From contig JAPYXD010000701.1 of the NCBI GenBank assembly GCA_030998225.1, positions 13,376,501 to 13,440,500 on the forward strand: a stretch of 64,000 bases of DNA, written 5' to 3'. The notes under the pieces are model-generated. The model made no database searches. It saw only the letters and a list, made by a program, of their open reading frames with translations, and had not been told where the DNA came from. This document shows positions 34,890-46,850 of the stretch, piece by piece. The translations under genes and the position numbers were made by a program. The DNA is from Diplolepis rosae (Eukaryota > Arthropoda > Insecta > Hymenoptera > Diplolepididae). Numbering within the stretch: position 1 is the first letter of the stretch; the number at the start of each line of letters is the position of its first letter.

Positions 34890-35009
34890 AGAACGATATT
34901 GGAATCCAGTATTGGAACGATACTGAAATCCAGTATCAGAACGTTGTTGGAATCCAGTATCGGAACGATGTTAGAATCCAGTATCGGAACGATGTTGGAA
35001 TCCAGTACC
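34890..35009 (+). repeat. 24-bp minisatellite, five copies
   Basis: The unit is approximately GGAACGATGTTGGAATCCAG plus TATC, repeated five times in the right arm of the element. The open frame across it (LESSIGTM-type, 8-residue period) is a consequence of the 24-bp unit. Confidence 0.92.
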
Positions 35010-35144
35010 GAATCGGTCTTACATTTCGACATTCATCCGACACCGATCCAGTGTCGGAAACCGATGTCGTTCCGACACTGTAATTTCGGCTGCCGACATC
35101 GGAACGACATTGTTCCAATACTGGAACCCCACTTGGGTACTAGT

Positions 35145-35570
35145 GTCGTTACTATTTCAAAATATATATTTTTTAATGTTAGTTCTCGAAAAATTAACTA
35201 TTTTTTAAATTTATATTTTAGTTATATATTTTTTTAGTTACATTTAGAAATATATGAAATATTTACTAAGAAATATGATTAACGTTCTGTTTACCACCAA
35301 TCAGCTTCTCGAGCGTCGGTTATCGTTTGGTTGCTAAAGTGCCGCCACAATTTGAATAGTGAAAATAAAAAAATCGTTGTAAGAGCAATAAACTGCATTG
35401 AATGTCGTATTAAAAAAACGTCTGCACAACATTTCGAAAGAAGCGAAAAAAATAATGATTTTTATAGCTACCGTTACTGAAGAAAACGTAAATAGTTACC
35501 AATTGGTTACCCTAAAAAGTAACTAATTAAAAGCAGCTAGTTACTTACCATAATTGAATTTCACACTGAT
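35145..35570. other. spacer
   Basis: The region 35290-35360 is GC-richer, with CCAATCAG and a GTTTGGTTGC word, but no gene follows that I can identify. Confidence 0.3.
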
Positions 35571-35572
35571 TT

Positions 35573-35656
35573 TTAGTCGAAAATAGATAAATTTAGAGAC
35601 AAGAGTGGGTCATTAATTTAAATTCAGTCAAATTTTGACTGATTCAGATTTAGAGA
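35573..35656. repeat. fragment of TCAGTCAAATTTTGAC family
   Basis: AAATTCAGTCAAATTTTGAC and TGATTCAGATTTAGAGAATA match the ends of the CTCTCTAAAT foldbacks and the tandem array at 32389. Confidence 0.7.
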
Positions 35657-35659
35657 ATA

Positions 35660-37495
35660 AACTTTTATTTATGTTTGTATTCAATTGTCGTCGAGAAGAA
35701 ATTGCTAAACACGTTGGATAGAAGGGATCCAATTCTGATAGTATTTTTTCAACATATCAGTCGCATTTTTTGCTCAAATTTATGAATCTGTGGAAAAGCT
35801 CTGAGAAAGTCGAGACTCGGTCTCTGTGAACAAGTAATGAGTAATGGCAGACGTCCATCGTTGAACGTATGTTCCCGACACGTGGTTCTACCTCACCAAC
35901 GATAAAGGTAGAGTCGGAAACAATTTTCTTTCTCTCTTCGTTTAGTAGAAAAGCTTTTACACACAATTTTCCTCTCGCTTACTTTCCTCACCCCATTGCT
36001 CTACTAAAAATCCTTTCCGTTCCCACGACTATCGTCCTATCGTCAGTTTCGTGAAATGCAGGGAAAATTAAAACAATATCGAATTTATCGGCCAAGGGAC
36101 CGGATGTTGGACACGTGACTTACGAGCAGCTGGAAGTCGACATTCTAGTCGATTGCTGTGACTAAAAGAAAAAATTAGAGCTACGGACAAGAGATTGGGC
36201 TGAATTTCGATTTTATTATCTGAATAACTGAAGGGCAGTTTGATAAAAAAAGGTTATGGAACATATTTCAATTTTGCGAAAGTTCATTTACTTGATAAAA
36301 AATTCTTTAAAAATCAAATACATATTCTATCCAAAGGGCCTGTTCGAAATCACATTTTTTAGCATATATATGTAAATTTTCTCATAACTTTTTTCCTTTT
36401 TTATAAAAGAAGTGAAATTTTCAATTTTAATCATTGATCAATATTGAAAAATCGTTCGCTTTGAGCGACAAAAACTTCCTCCTCCATTTCCTTTGAATTG
36501 AATAACTTTTTTTTAATAAATATGTTTTCATTCGATGCTGTAACTCAATATCTATAATCTATTGTTCTTTTTGCTTATGCCCTTGCGATGTGACATCCTT
36601 CATTTTAAATTTGTTTTGTTACTACATGCACTCAAACATTTCAAAGTGAAATTGAATTTTTTTCATCTTTTACTGACTTTGGCACCATATTTATTCAAAC
36701 AGTAATGAGGCTATTGAAACTGCATTATTTATCATGATTTTGTTTGATTTACTGGGTTTTATGCAAAACATCTTTTTCTTTTGATTCTTTCATTCTTTAC
36801 AGAAAGATATATGTACTTCCAAATGTTAAGAGATAAGGTTCAATCATAACATCCAAGGGATTTTTTTTTTTGAACTCTAAAAAGATCTAATGGTTATCGC
36901 CAAGATTTTTCACCAATATTTGTAAAATAGTTTTGACATAAAATTTTAGAATCGAATAAATTTTTGGCGTAAAAAACAATGAATCAAGCTGTAAAGAAAA
37001 GTTTATCGTGTTTCTAACTTTGTTTTTATTTTTATTGTGGTAATTTCATAATAACTGCGCTTTATCAAAATATGTGATTATGATCACACTATAAAAATAA
37101 AATCCTGTTTTAAGCTTAAAAATAAAGATTCAAGATGTAATAAAAACATAACTTTTAGAAAAGGACAAAGTTATATGGTTTTACAATGAACAGCTGTTTT
37201 AAAAAAAAAATTTTGTGTAAGATGTAACAAATTTGAGACTATCTTTTGACTGTTAAAAAATATTCATTAGATTTCTCACAAAAGAAGCAACGATTGTATT
37301 ATATATTATACGCTCAAAGAGTATTTGTTATTTTTAAGAGATATATTGACACAAAATACATATTGAAGTTAGAAAAAAGTTCTTTGCTTCGTTTTGCGCA
37401 ATCTTTGGCTGTATGTTATTAAAAAACAGTCTCAATGTAAAGGAATTTCAAGGAATCAAAGTCATCTCTTTGACAGCGAAGATTGTAAACTATGA
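35660..37495. other. spacer without genes
   Basis: Overlapping frames of 60-70 codons (35757-36054) on both strands show no domain. The rest is AT-rich and featureless. Confidence 0.4.
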
Positions 37496-37499
37496 CAGT

Positions 37500-37805
37500 A
37501 AAGATAATCATGGCCGTAGCGAGGCTGGGGCCCCCGGCTGCAAAAGGCCCTTGGGACAGAAATTTTTTTTTTGAAAAAAAATTTGTCGGAAAAAATTTTT
37601 GGTGCAGAAAAAGTTTTTTTGGAAAAAAGTCACTAACAAATTACAATATTTCTAAGAAAAAACTTTTTTTTATTTTTATTTTAGTCCCGGGGGCTCCTTA
37701 GATGTGAGGGACTTTTTTTTATTAGTGGTTGATTTTGAAATTTTCAATTGAAAGGGGCCCCTCAAAAAACTTCGTCCCGGGGCCCCCGAAACCGTCGCGA
37801 CGACC
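37500..37805. mobile_element. GC-ended foldback (GGGGCCCCC)
   Basis: GTAGCGAGGCTGGGGCCCCC at the left faces CCGGGGCCCCCGAAACCGTC at the right, whose inverse gives GGTTTCGGGGGCCCC. The interior is A- and T-homopolymers. The boundaries are approximate. Confidence 0.62.
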
Positions 37806-37810
37806 CTGAG

Positions 37811-40800
37811 TTTAATATTATCGAGATACTAAATTCAACCAGCTTTTCTATATCTCTCGTAATATTTAGTAGGGAAAAATCCCTAAACACCTTGTGAGAT
37901 ACATTCTAAAATAATTTGAATTTACTTTGCGATTTTTTGGAAAAAGTTCCTGAGAATCCTCCAATTTTCGAAGAAATTACCAAAATTTTATAAAACTTCC
38001 CTAATATCTTGATAAAAATACATTTTTGCTACAAAAACTTGGAATAATCTCTAACAAATTCTAGAAAAATTTTCAAATTATTTTACAGTTTAGTTATAAT
38101 TAGGCTAGTTAGTTCTACATGGAAATTTATATAAAGAATTTGCATATCAGTAATTGGATTTCCCTAATAAATTTTTTTAGTATGCAATTTTTTATGACTT
38201 GTATTAATAAAATTTGTTAGAAATGTTATTTAACTGAATTTGGTATAGAGAATACGATTGAAGATATTTGAAAATACAAACACATCTACCTGCAAAATGA
38301 CTTTCAGATTTATATTATTATATTCATATTTATTATTCATTATTGCATTTATATTATTATTACTATCCATATACTTATATAATAAAAAGGAGATAAAATA
38401 AAAACGTAAAAGGCAAGTAAAATTCAATAGGAAGGATTCAAGCTAGCGTCAACCACTGGTTTAAAGAAATATACTTGACACTTCCGCTTTATTCAAATTC
38501 TGTGTATTGTGATTGGTTCTTTCCTTTGAATTCGTATATATATGCCAGAGTTAAAATCTGCATCGTGAGATTCCCTACAAAACAGGAAAAAGACGTTTTA
38601 CGAGCTTCCCTTCGAAGAACGTTTGGGAACAGCCAAATTCGGACTCCATTTTATTTCAACTCAGGTTTTATAGCTCTGGGGTGATAGAAAACTTGAACCT
38701 AAAAGATAGTGCTGATTTGATGAAACGGATTTTTGCATGTCGTTGTTTTAGGAATGATTTTTTGAATTTGTTTTCTAGTTGATTGATCGAAAAATCTAGC
38801 GATCGGCTTTCAATACATCGGATCCGAGTTTTGAAATTTTTAATAAATATTCAAATCAAGTAACTTTTGAAACCTTAAAAACTTAATTTCATCCTACTTG
38901 CATTATTTTTTATGATAATGCAGCGAATTCTCAATTCTACAAACATTTTACCTCCGTCATATTGGTGCCACGATTTGAAATTTTTTATATTGTAGATGGA
39001 TTCAAATTCAATTCTCAATCTCAATTTTTATAATATTCTACTAAAATGTTCCTCCTCATAATTGTACAAAAGCGATTAAAATTCTACATCTGATGAAATT
39101 GAATTAAAAAGAAAATATTAATTTAGTAGTAAGATGAACAATAAACTTGAAAATTAATTTCTCAAAAATTGCTAATAATTTCGAAAATAATTTAAAATTT
39201 GAAAATTTGTTGGGCTTATTTTAAAGATAAATCATTGTGAAGCTTTTCTAAACTATTTAGAATCTATTTCCGAACACTTGAAATTAACTAGAAAAAATTG
39301 AAAAATATAAATTATTTCCAAGTTTATTAACAATTTAAAAAAAAATGAAATTTCATACTCCGCAATATCTTTTCACAAAATTGCCATTTTGACTGCAGTT
39401 TTAATTTAGAAAATTCGGAATTCGCTTTACTTTCTTAGTATTATGAGAAATTACTTTTAGGATATTTTATAAAAATCAAGACACTTTAAAATCTGTTGAA
39501 AAAAAAGTGTCATCATTTCCAAAGATACTGTAGCTTCTTTGTTATAATTTTTGGTAAATTCACAATTGTCTTGTTGCAGTTTATTATTTTTAGATTTTTT
39601 TATAAATTATATTCGAAACAACTTATTGCGTAACTAGAAATTAGTCTCTAATTGACATTAGTAAAAAAAAACTATTGATGGAAATTAAGGGATATTTCAG
39701 TGAAAACTTAACGCAAGTCTTTTCGTGCATATTATTGAAAATTGAATTCCATAATGCGAGAATAAATTTTACCTAATTAAAAACTACATTGATTTACGAT
39801 TGTGCCTGGCAATTCTAGTAAAAGTTTTTTGGCCGGTATGAAGAAGAAATATATTTTTTTAAATATATACGATGGGATAAAAAATGAGCGTTACATTTTG
39901 CATAAGTGGATAAATCGGGATTTAGTCAGACACGCAGTCAAACCGAGTTTTCACTTTATCTTTTGATATAATTTATTTATATAAAGTGCATAAAACATTA
40001 TAAATTGAACACCACAGAAATATGCAGATTCTCGGAAGGATAAAGCACGAAAAGGGCTGACGTACTGGCTGCGCAATTGGAAAAAGGATTTAAAATGTAC
40101 GTAGATGCAAACAAGTATTTAGTTACTTTAAGCCGCGTAACGTATGCAGAGAATAGAAAAGTCTTTCCAGCCAATTTGCATGAGCCCATGTGAATCAAAC
40201 AGACAAAATGATAAAGCGAAGAAGGGCCCCTCAGTATTATATAGTCAAATGCTTACCAAAAATAGAATATGTAATAAAATCTAATACCTTTTTATGCGAT
40301 GAGACCATAAAAATGTATGAATAATTTAGTAGGCGAATTTGTCTGTTTCACAGTATTGTTACTCACATTTTGTCACAAAAATTGTAACATGTCTTGACAC
40401 ATAGTTTTTATGTAATTAACAATGCGTTTTCGCTGTGATTCTAAAAAAATTATAATTTTGTTTAATTTTTCACGAATTCTAGAGTAGATTTCGTATTTTT
40501 CCATCAATAAAGATTTTTCTTCACTTTACATAATTAAGTCACAATTTTTACATTCTTGTAATTCTTGTAATATACTAGATCAGTGGATAAAAATAAAAAC
40601 GAGTTAAAAGGAGCCAGTTATATTAAACCATAAGAGCTCCTTGTTTTTGAATTTTATGAAACCTTAAATCTGAAATTTCTTTCTGTTGGTGAAAAAATTA
40701 TCTATTTTTTCAGATTATTTTCAAAATTCTTTAATATTTTATTATTATTATATATTATATATTATTTTATAATAAAACTGCAATTAAAAGGTTAAATTTC

Positions 40801-40857
40801 TCCTCAACAAATTTTATAAAATCATGAAAGTTTCAGGAATTATTACTTACCTTACTG
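37811..40857. other. long AT-rich spacer
   Basis: Frames at 38475-38684 and 39998-40198 have no recognised domains. No inverted repeat, tRNA or transposase is found. A TTATTATTATT-rich patch lies at 38310-38370. Confidence 0.4.
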
Positions 40858-41026
40858 AAAACAATTCTTTAATGGCTGAAATCATTAAAAATCAATTTTC
40901 CAAAACAAAATTAAATTAAGAAACTTCAATCATTTTCAAAAAATTGGTAAGAAGCGATAGTAAGGAAAAATCCTATTGTAGAAAAACTTCTTTTTCCAGA
41001 GACTGATTTTTGGCACGACAACTACC
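40858..41026. mobile_element. TTAA-type family G2, right end
   Basis: It ends CTGATTTTTGGCACGACAACTACC followed by TTAA (41027-41030), listed here as the terminal word GGCACGACAACTACC. It matches the inverse of the left end at 19153. Confidence 0.72.
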
Positions 41027-41030
41027 TTAA

Positions 41031-41847
41031 TAAATAATATATGCTTCAGATTCTGAACTATTAAAGTTTGGAAATGAAGGTTAATTTGTAAAAACATAGT
41101 TTTTTTAAAAGTATAACATAGTCTTACAAGATGGTACTGGTATTTATCACGTCAAAAATATTTTATTTTTAATACAATTTAAAAACTAAGCTACCTCAGA
41201 CTTTCCTCTTACAAGTTATCGATTTTTAAAATTTTTGAAAAAAATGATTTTTAAATTGTAGGACATTTATTGGTTTAATTTTCATTTCCAATATTAGAAA
41301 TTGTTTTCACTAACTTAAGTAATAATTCCTGAAAGTCTAATGATTTTAAAAAAAAATTTAATTTGAATTTGAATTATTTTTCTCCACCAAATAAATTTGA
41401 GAATTACATGGTACCCTGATAAATTATTTTCTGCATTGTACTTAATACCATAATTAAAATTTTAGAAATTGAAATCTGAAAGCATTAAAAAATCGAATTT
41501 TCTGCATAAAACCCTTCTTTACAGAAACCTCTAAATATATATTTTTTTATATCTAAAAAAGGGAGATCATTTTCTTACAAAAAGAGAACAATTTAAGATT
41601 TAAGGTTATTAGAAAATTCAAAAAAATAATTTCACGATAATATGATTAAAAAAACGAAAATACACTTTAGCAGTATAATAAATTACTTCAAAAAACCTGC
41701 TGGGTTGGCGCATAACTCCGGAAATATTAAACCCTATTTTCATGTTAAAAAATTAAGTCCGCAATAGACTGAACGAAATTAGCATTGTCTCCAGTAATAA
41801 TTAAGAAAAAGTTCATCAACACAGTGATTCATATTTTCATCTAAACT
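41031..41847. other. AT-rich spacer
   Basis: No feature is recognised. Confidence 0.4.
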
Positions 41848-41979
41848 ATGGTTGAAGAATATTTAAAAAATGTTGTATTCGAAGTAAGAGAAAAAACTTT
41901 GCAAGCTGCAGAAGAGATTCAAGTTCGCGAGATAATTCATATTATTTCATGTTATGAGGTGCTTAGTCACACCTTCTAA
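41848..41979 (+). CDS. short open frame, 43 aa, possible gene remnant
   Basis: It starts MVEEYLKNVVFEVREKTLQA and continues charged and amphipathic to TAA at 41977. Composition looks protein-like for this AT-rich region, but no family is recognised and chance cannot be excluded. Confidence 0.2.
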   Translation: MVEEYLKNVVFEVREKTLQAAEEIQVREIIHIISCYEVLSHTF

Positions 41980-42058
41980 TAAATCTGAGATCACTAGGGA
42001 TGAAGAGAAAATAAATTAAAGGAACAGTGTATCTCGTGTGTGTAAAAGAAGAAGCAAA

Positions 42059-42172
42059 ATGTCTCAAGAGAAACGACCATTACGAGTTATGGATACCTCT
42101 GATCCAAGTCGTATTACGAAAACAACAAGCTGTAAAACTTCCAATTTATATAACTTCAGAACTAGTGAATAA
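42059..42172 (+). CDS. short open frame, 37 aa, possible gene remnant
   Basis: It starts MSQEKRPLRVMDTSDPSR with an AAAATG context. Its stop overlaps AATAAA (42168-42173). It lies 80 bp after the 43-residue frame and could belong to the same decayed gene. Function unknown. Confidence 0.2.
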   Translation: MSQEKRPLRVMDTSDPSRITKTTSCKTSNLYNFRTSE

Positions 42173-42609
42173 AACTTTATGCTTATTTTCAAGTAATCAC
42201 AGTTAGAAACTGAAATTTCTTCTCTGCTGAAAATAGTCTAAAACCGTGGCTTTACTAATTGTACATTAGCAGAATTAAATGCAAATTAAAATTAATTTTA
42301 ACTCTCGCTGTATATATAATGACAGTTTTTTATGTTGTTTTTGGAAGAAAATATGATTTTAATAACTTAGATATTTTTTACGATATTCCAAATTACTTTA
42401 GATGTTATGAATGAAGCTTATAATTTGATAAATTTACATTCTCATAAAGCAAAAAGTTGTTGTTGAGTAAAATTATGATAATTCAAAATATACACTGAGA
42501 ATAAAATTTTTTATAAAAGAAAAAAAATTTGTTTCAACCAAATTTGTTTATTACTATGGAGTCGAGAAAATATTTTCCTAATTAAAGCAAGCTCCTTGCT
42601 TGATTGTAT
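42173..42609. other. AT-rich spacer
   Basis: A CACTGAGAATAAAATTT word near 42495 resembles the class TA ends, but I could not find a partner. Confidence 0.35.
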
Positions 42610-42760
42610 TTTTTTAAATTAAACAAATCTTTTGTAATCCTGAAAAAAAATTTAATTCATTTTTTAAATATATATTTTTGATGAAAAAACATATATTTAA
42701 ACAAATGAATTAAATTTTTTTTTCAGGATTACAAAAGATTTGTTTAATTTTTTAAAATAT
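42610..42760. repeat. near-perfect palindrome
   Basis: TTAAACAAATCTTTTGTAAT at about 42619 faces ATTACAAAAGATTTGTTTAA at about 42728. TGAAAAAAAATTTAATTCAT continues the pairing inward. Confidence 0.88.
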
Positions 42761-43109
42761 ATATTTTTGATGAAAAAATCACTGTTCGTTTTGCAAAAGT
42801 TTGTTATTGTAAGAACTGAATTGACTATCACCAAAAGAACCAGAAATTGATAAATGCAAAGAGACAATATTCATGAATTTTCAGATGAAAAATAAAAAAA
42901 CTTTTCCAGCGTTACGTTCGTATTGCCCAAAGTTTTTCAAATTAATTTGTAATTTCAAAAAAAGTCACCTGCTTGTGTTTCTCAATCTCAGAATACTGGA
43001 TTTAAACTTCATCCAGCAAATGCTCTACGAACTAAGTCAAATTGAAAAAATTAATTTAGATATGTTACCAAAATGAGATAATCTTCATTTAAAACTCTAA
43101 TTTAGCGTT
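42761..43109. other. AT-rich spacer
   Basis: The 67-codon frame at 42873-43076 has no recognised domain. Confidence 0.35.
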
Positions 43110-43850
43110 AAAATATCGGATATGCCTTTTACTTTCTGAGTATTTAATTAATTCATCAGACTCACGAATGAATGAAGCTTTTTAATATCACAAAAAATTT
43201 AATTTTCTGTTTAATCCGATCTCTCACGATATAAACCTATTTTATGTGAATATTGCCTAGTGGAAAACTCAAGATTACCATTTTTGCTTATTCAATTTGT
43301 GAATAATCACTTATCTCCAAAAAAAAAGATATTCAAACATAGCAATAGATTTTCAAGTAAAACATTTGGAAGTCTTGACGCTTGTGTAAGTGTGTAAATG
43401 TGTCGCCATGAAGGCAAATATTACCATACGTCGACTTGAAACTTATAAAGACACCCTTTCGACCTCTAACTTTTGAAAGAAATCCTGTCTAGGCATTTTA
43501 GTCGCAAACAAAACTGCTAAAAGCATATTCTTGTTACTATTGGTTTTACGTGCACATACACACACGCACACATTTTCTATATACTTTTATGGCTTGCGAA
43601 GCGCTGGTAAAGTACCAATTTTTTCATTAAAAGCGAACGCTCTCTGATGCATACCTTTTGTGCCCAATTTACCATTTTTGTTCCTGTTTTATTCTCTGTG
43701 ATATTTTCTTTTAAAAGGATAACAATCAAAATTTCAAACAAAAGGTTTCTGAGTATAAAATATGTAATTACAATGCGTCGATATTCAAAAATGTTAGTAT
43801 TAACGAGAAAAGTGGATGCAATATTGAATCGAGATATAATCAATTTTTAT
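43110..43850. repeat. diverged direct duplication, copy 1
   Basis: It matches 44960-45450 in order: AATGAAGCTTTTTAATATCA, GAAACTTATAAAGACACCCT with TTTCGACCTC, and TTAGTATTAACGAGAAAAGT. An inserted 43550-43700 part is absent from copy 2. A short CACACACGCACAC run is at 43558-43571. Confidence 0.75.
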
Positions 43851-43889
43851 GTCTAACCTATTTTCCATGACAACATTTCTATCCTAGTT

Positions 43890-44640
43890 GAATGTCTGGC
43901 AAAAGTTTCGGATTGAAATTCAAACAAAACGGTTCAGATCTTTTCTAAGACATTTCAAATCATTCTTAACCATTCCGGAAAACGTTTTAAATCTCTCTCG
44001 ATGTACATTTGTTGAAAATATATCCGACTCAATCAGATTTAATCGGAGACTTCAATCTAAACTGAATTTCCAATCCGAATAAATCCGAATAACTCTGACC
44101 TCGAATTGATTCGTACTGATTTGGCTTAAAAACTTGGTTCAGATTCATTCAAATTGAAGTTTTGAATTAACTGTCAACTGATTTGCATCCTAGCAAGAGT
44201 TTTGGATAAAAATTCTATCCGTGCGAATCCGAAAAAAATTAGAATTTTTTTCGATACAAATTGGTTAAAAAACAATCCAACTCAATCTGAACCGATTTGA
44301 TTTCATTTGACTCAATCTGAATAAATCCGGACCAATTTTTCAATTCGAAACAAACTGAATGAATCCGAGCTCAAGTTAATCTGAACCCAATTCTCAATTC
44401 GAATCAGTCCGCATGAATCCAAGGTCGAAATAATCCGGATTGATTCGGATTTAAAATTCAGTTTAGATCATCCCGAGTTTATATTTATTTGAATTAATTA
44501 TAATTGAATACCTAATTCTGATGTATTTGGATCCAATTCTTCAAATGAATCCGATTGAGTCAGATTGATTTTCAACCGTTTTGCATCAAACGAGATTTTA
44601 AAGGTTTCTAGGATTGGTTCGGGTACATTTTTACTCTAGA
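43890..44640. repeat. AATCCGA-rich block
   Basis: Dozens of imperfect AATCCGAATNAATCC words and their complements. The block starts with GGCAAAAGTTTCGGATTGAA, the inner end sequence of the foldback at 2652-3094, so it is an expanded or decayed relative. The frame at 43888-44082 is part of it. Confidence 0.75.
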
Positions 44641-44959
44641 TGATATTCGTTAAAATGAATGTTTTAACCCTTTTAGTCATATATTTCAGTCATATATTTG
44701 GGATTCAAATTTGTTTTTAAAATTTGTCATCATGTTATTTGTGGAATAGTCTTTTAAAAACATTGTTTTGGAAGTTAACTTCATTTTTAAATGCAGAAGC
44801 ATTCAATCACAAAAATGACTTGAACATAAAATAAAGTTGAAAAATATTCTGTTTAGGTACTTTACCAAAATGAAACAAATTTTATAGGTAACTAAAGTAG
44901 CTTTAAATATGCAGTGCTACATGCTCGTTCATTTCGGAGAAAAATTTAATTATATCCCA

Positions 44960-45450
44960 CATGAAAGATACGATCTTCTTTTTCTTTACTGAGATATTTA
45001 ATCAATTCTTTGGACTTAGTAATAAATGAAGCTTTTTAATGTTATCAAAAAATTTTAATTTCTGTTTTAATTTCTCTCTCCTGGTATAAAATAGTTTTAT
45101 CTGAATATTGAGTTGCGTAAAGCTCCATATCAAATTTTTTGCCTCTTTAACTCGCAAATAATCACGTTCAGAAAGATGGATTTTCAAGTCAAACATTTAG
45201 AGATATTCGGCGTTCTTGACGTTTATATATGTGTGTAAATGTGTGTGCTGCCAAGACAAATATTAATATACGTCGTATTGAAACTTATAAAGACATCCTT
45301 TCGACCTTTGAATTTTGAAAGTAATAATATCTAGACATTTTAGTCTAAACCAAATTTGCCAAAACATATTCTTGTTATTGAATATAAAAATGAATATAAT
45401 CTATCGAATTTCAAAATCTTTGGTATTAACGATCAAAATGCATGAAATGT
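44960..45450. repeat. diverged direct duplication, copy 2
   Basis: Second copy of the 43110-43850 segment, about 1.85 kb downstream in the same orientation. See copy 1 for shared words. Confidence 0.75.
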
Positions 45451-46159
45451 CTTTCAATCCAATTACACAAGCTTTTTATTACTACCCCAGAGAAATATGT
45501 ACATTATTTTAATAAAAGTTCAAATTACAATATTGTACAAAATAGAAAATGGGTGCATTGCAAACTTTATTCAAAAACATTATGTGATGTGTATCCTGTT
45601 ATTGTCGTTCCAGAAAAAGTTCATAACCGTTGTACAATGATATATAAACGCATTTTAAAAGTTTTGAAACTAAAATTTGACATATTCAGCTGAAGAATAT
45701 TTGAAAACCGTAAATTAATTTTGGTCTAGTCAAATTGTCATTTTACGCCGTATTAACTGACGAACGCATTATTTTTGGCTTAATCGCTTCATTTTCGGTC
45801 ACTTATATACCATCTGGTTTTGTGACAAGAATTTCGGACCGGAACCTGGGCAAGTTTTTGAAAAAAAGTGCCAAAAATCACATATACGTGAATTGTTGCT
45901 CTCCTATGGATTTTAGCGAAAAAAATGAAGAGGGAGAAAAGAAAATAGACAAAATTCTGAGATATTAAAAAAAATGTCCTAGCACCAATATTTTGCAAGA
46001 TACATCATTTCGAAGAAACCTGTTTTTTTTATTTTTACCCGAAAATCGCTACTTTTCAAAAAACTATCTAGAATTTGTATAATTGATTGACCTACGCCAA
46101 AATTGTCAACAGATGACTTAAACTAGACGTAATTATCTTTAATTCAAGCTAAAGAACAA
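45451..46159. other. spacer with short frames
   Basis: A 77-codon frame (45735-45968) and an 83-codon frame (45442-45693) show no known domain. Confidence 0.3.
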
Positions 46160-46850
46160 CCCTTAAGGTCCAATAGATCGGGAGCTATGACCTCTCAAAC
46201 TTGACACCTTTTTGTCTGTTTTCATAACCAAAAATCATAGGTTTATTTTTGGGAGTTTGAGCGTTCCCTAATAAATGTACGTTAATGCTGCCAGATGAGA
46301 ACTGAAAGTATCTAAAATTCCACGTAAATACAAAAAAAAAGGAATGTTCTATCTTCATAAACTTCGGAGTTATGAATTTTTCAAACTTTGCGGTTTTCTC
46401 AAAAAATGGAAAACCCGTTTTCTTGATTATTTCTGTAATTCTGAAGTGAAAGTTATATAAGGATAAATGAAAAAGGACTCAATTTTGAGAATAAAAAAAA
46501 AGTGGTTCTAACTTCAATACTCTCTAAATTTGAATCAGTCAAAATCTACTGTTTATCAGTGAAATTTGACTGATTCAAATAGCTAAAAAGAGGTTACTGT
46601 AAAGCAGTCAAATTTCACTGATTATTTTAGTGAAAATTGACTGATTTTATAGTGAAAAATATTTTTTCACTGATGAATCAGTGAAAACTAACTGATTTAA
46701 CAGTGAAAAATATTTTTCACTGATGAATCAGTGAAAAGCCAAATCACTGATTCAATCAGTGAAAATTTGACTGATTCAGATTTAGAGAGTAGGTCAAAAG
46801 TTATGACCTCTCGAACTTGACCCTCTCTGTCTTTTGTGAGTCAAATGTAC
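46160..46850. repeat. diverged tandem repeat around TTATGACCTCTC
   Basis: GGGAGCTATGACCTCTCAAA (about 46189), CTTCGGAGTTATGAATTTTT (about 46363) and CAAAAGTTATGACCTCTCGA (about 46795) mark related units. The last unit is split by the MITE at 46520-46789. Confidence 0.6.
46520..46789. mobile_element. CTCTCTAAAT foldback MITE, copy 2
   Basis: CTCTCTAAATTTGAATCAG and its inverse, with TA at 46518-46519 and 46790-46791. The interior is ACTGATT / AATCAGT words forming several nested hairpins. Confidence 0.92.

Larger units (their letters stand above)
33525..35137 (+). mobile_element. CCC-class element with TCGGAACGAC arms
   Basis: Left end CCCAAGTAGGGTTATCC and inverse right end CCCAAGTGGGGTTCC. 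ACTAGT stands at the same offset outside both ends (33517-33522, 35139-35144), compatible with an imperfect target duplication of about 9 bp. The arms (33525-33770, 34890-35137) carry repeated GGAACGACATCGTTCC words. The interior holds AT-only sequence (33800-34090) and the candidate gene at 34351-34605. Confidence 0.72.

Noticed and set aside
34872..35237. 121-codon plus-strand frame in the right arm of the 33525 element
   Set aside because: It is the read-through of the 24-bp minisatellite (8-residue period) plus arm words, not a gene.
43110..45450. Long terminal repeats of a retrotransposon
   Set aside because: The 1.85-kb-apart direct copies have no TG...CA ends, primer site or reverse transcriptase between them; the middle is AATCCGA repeat.
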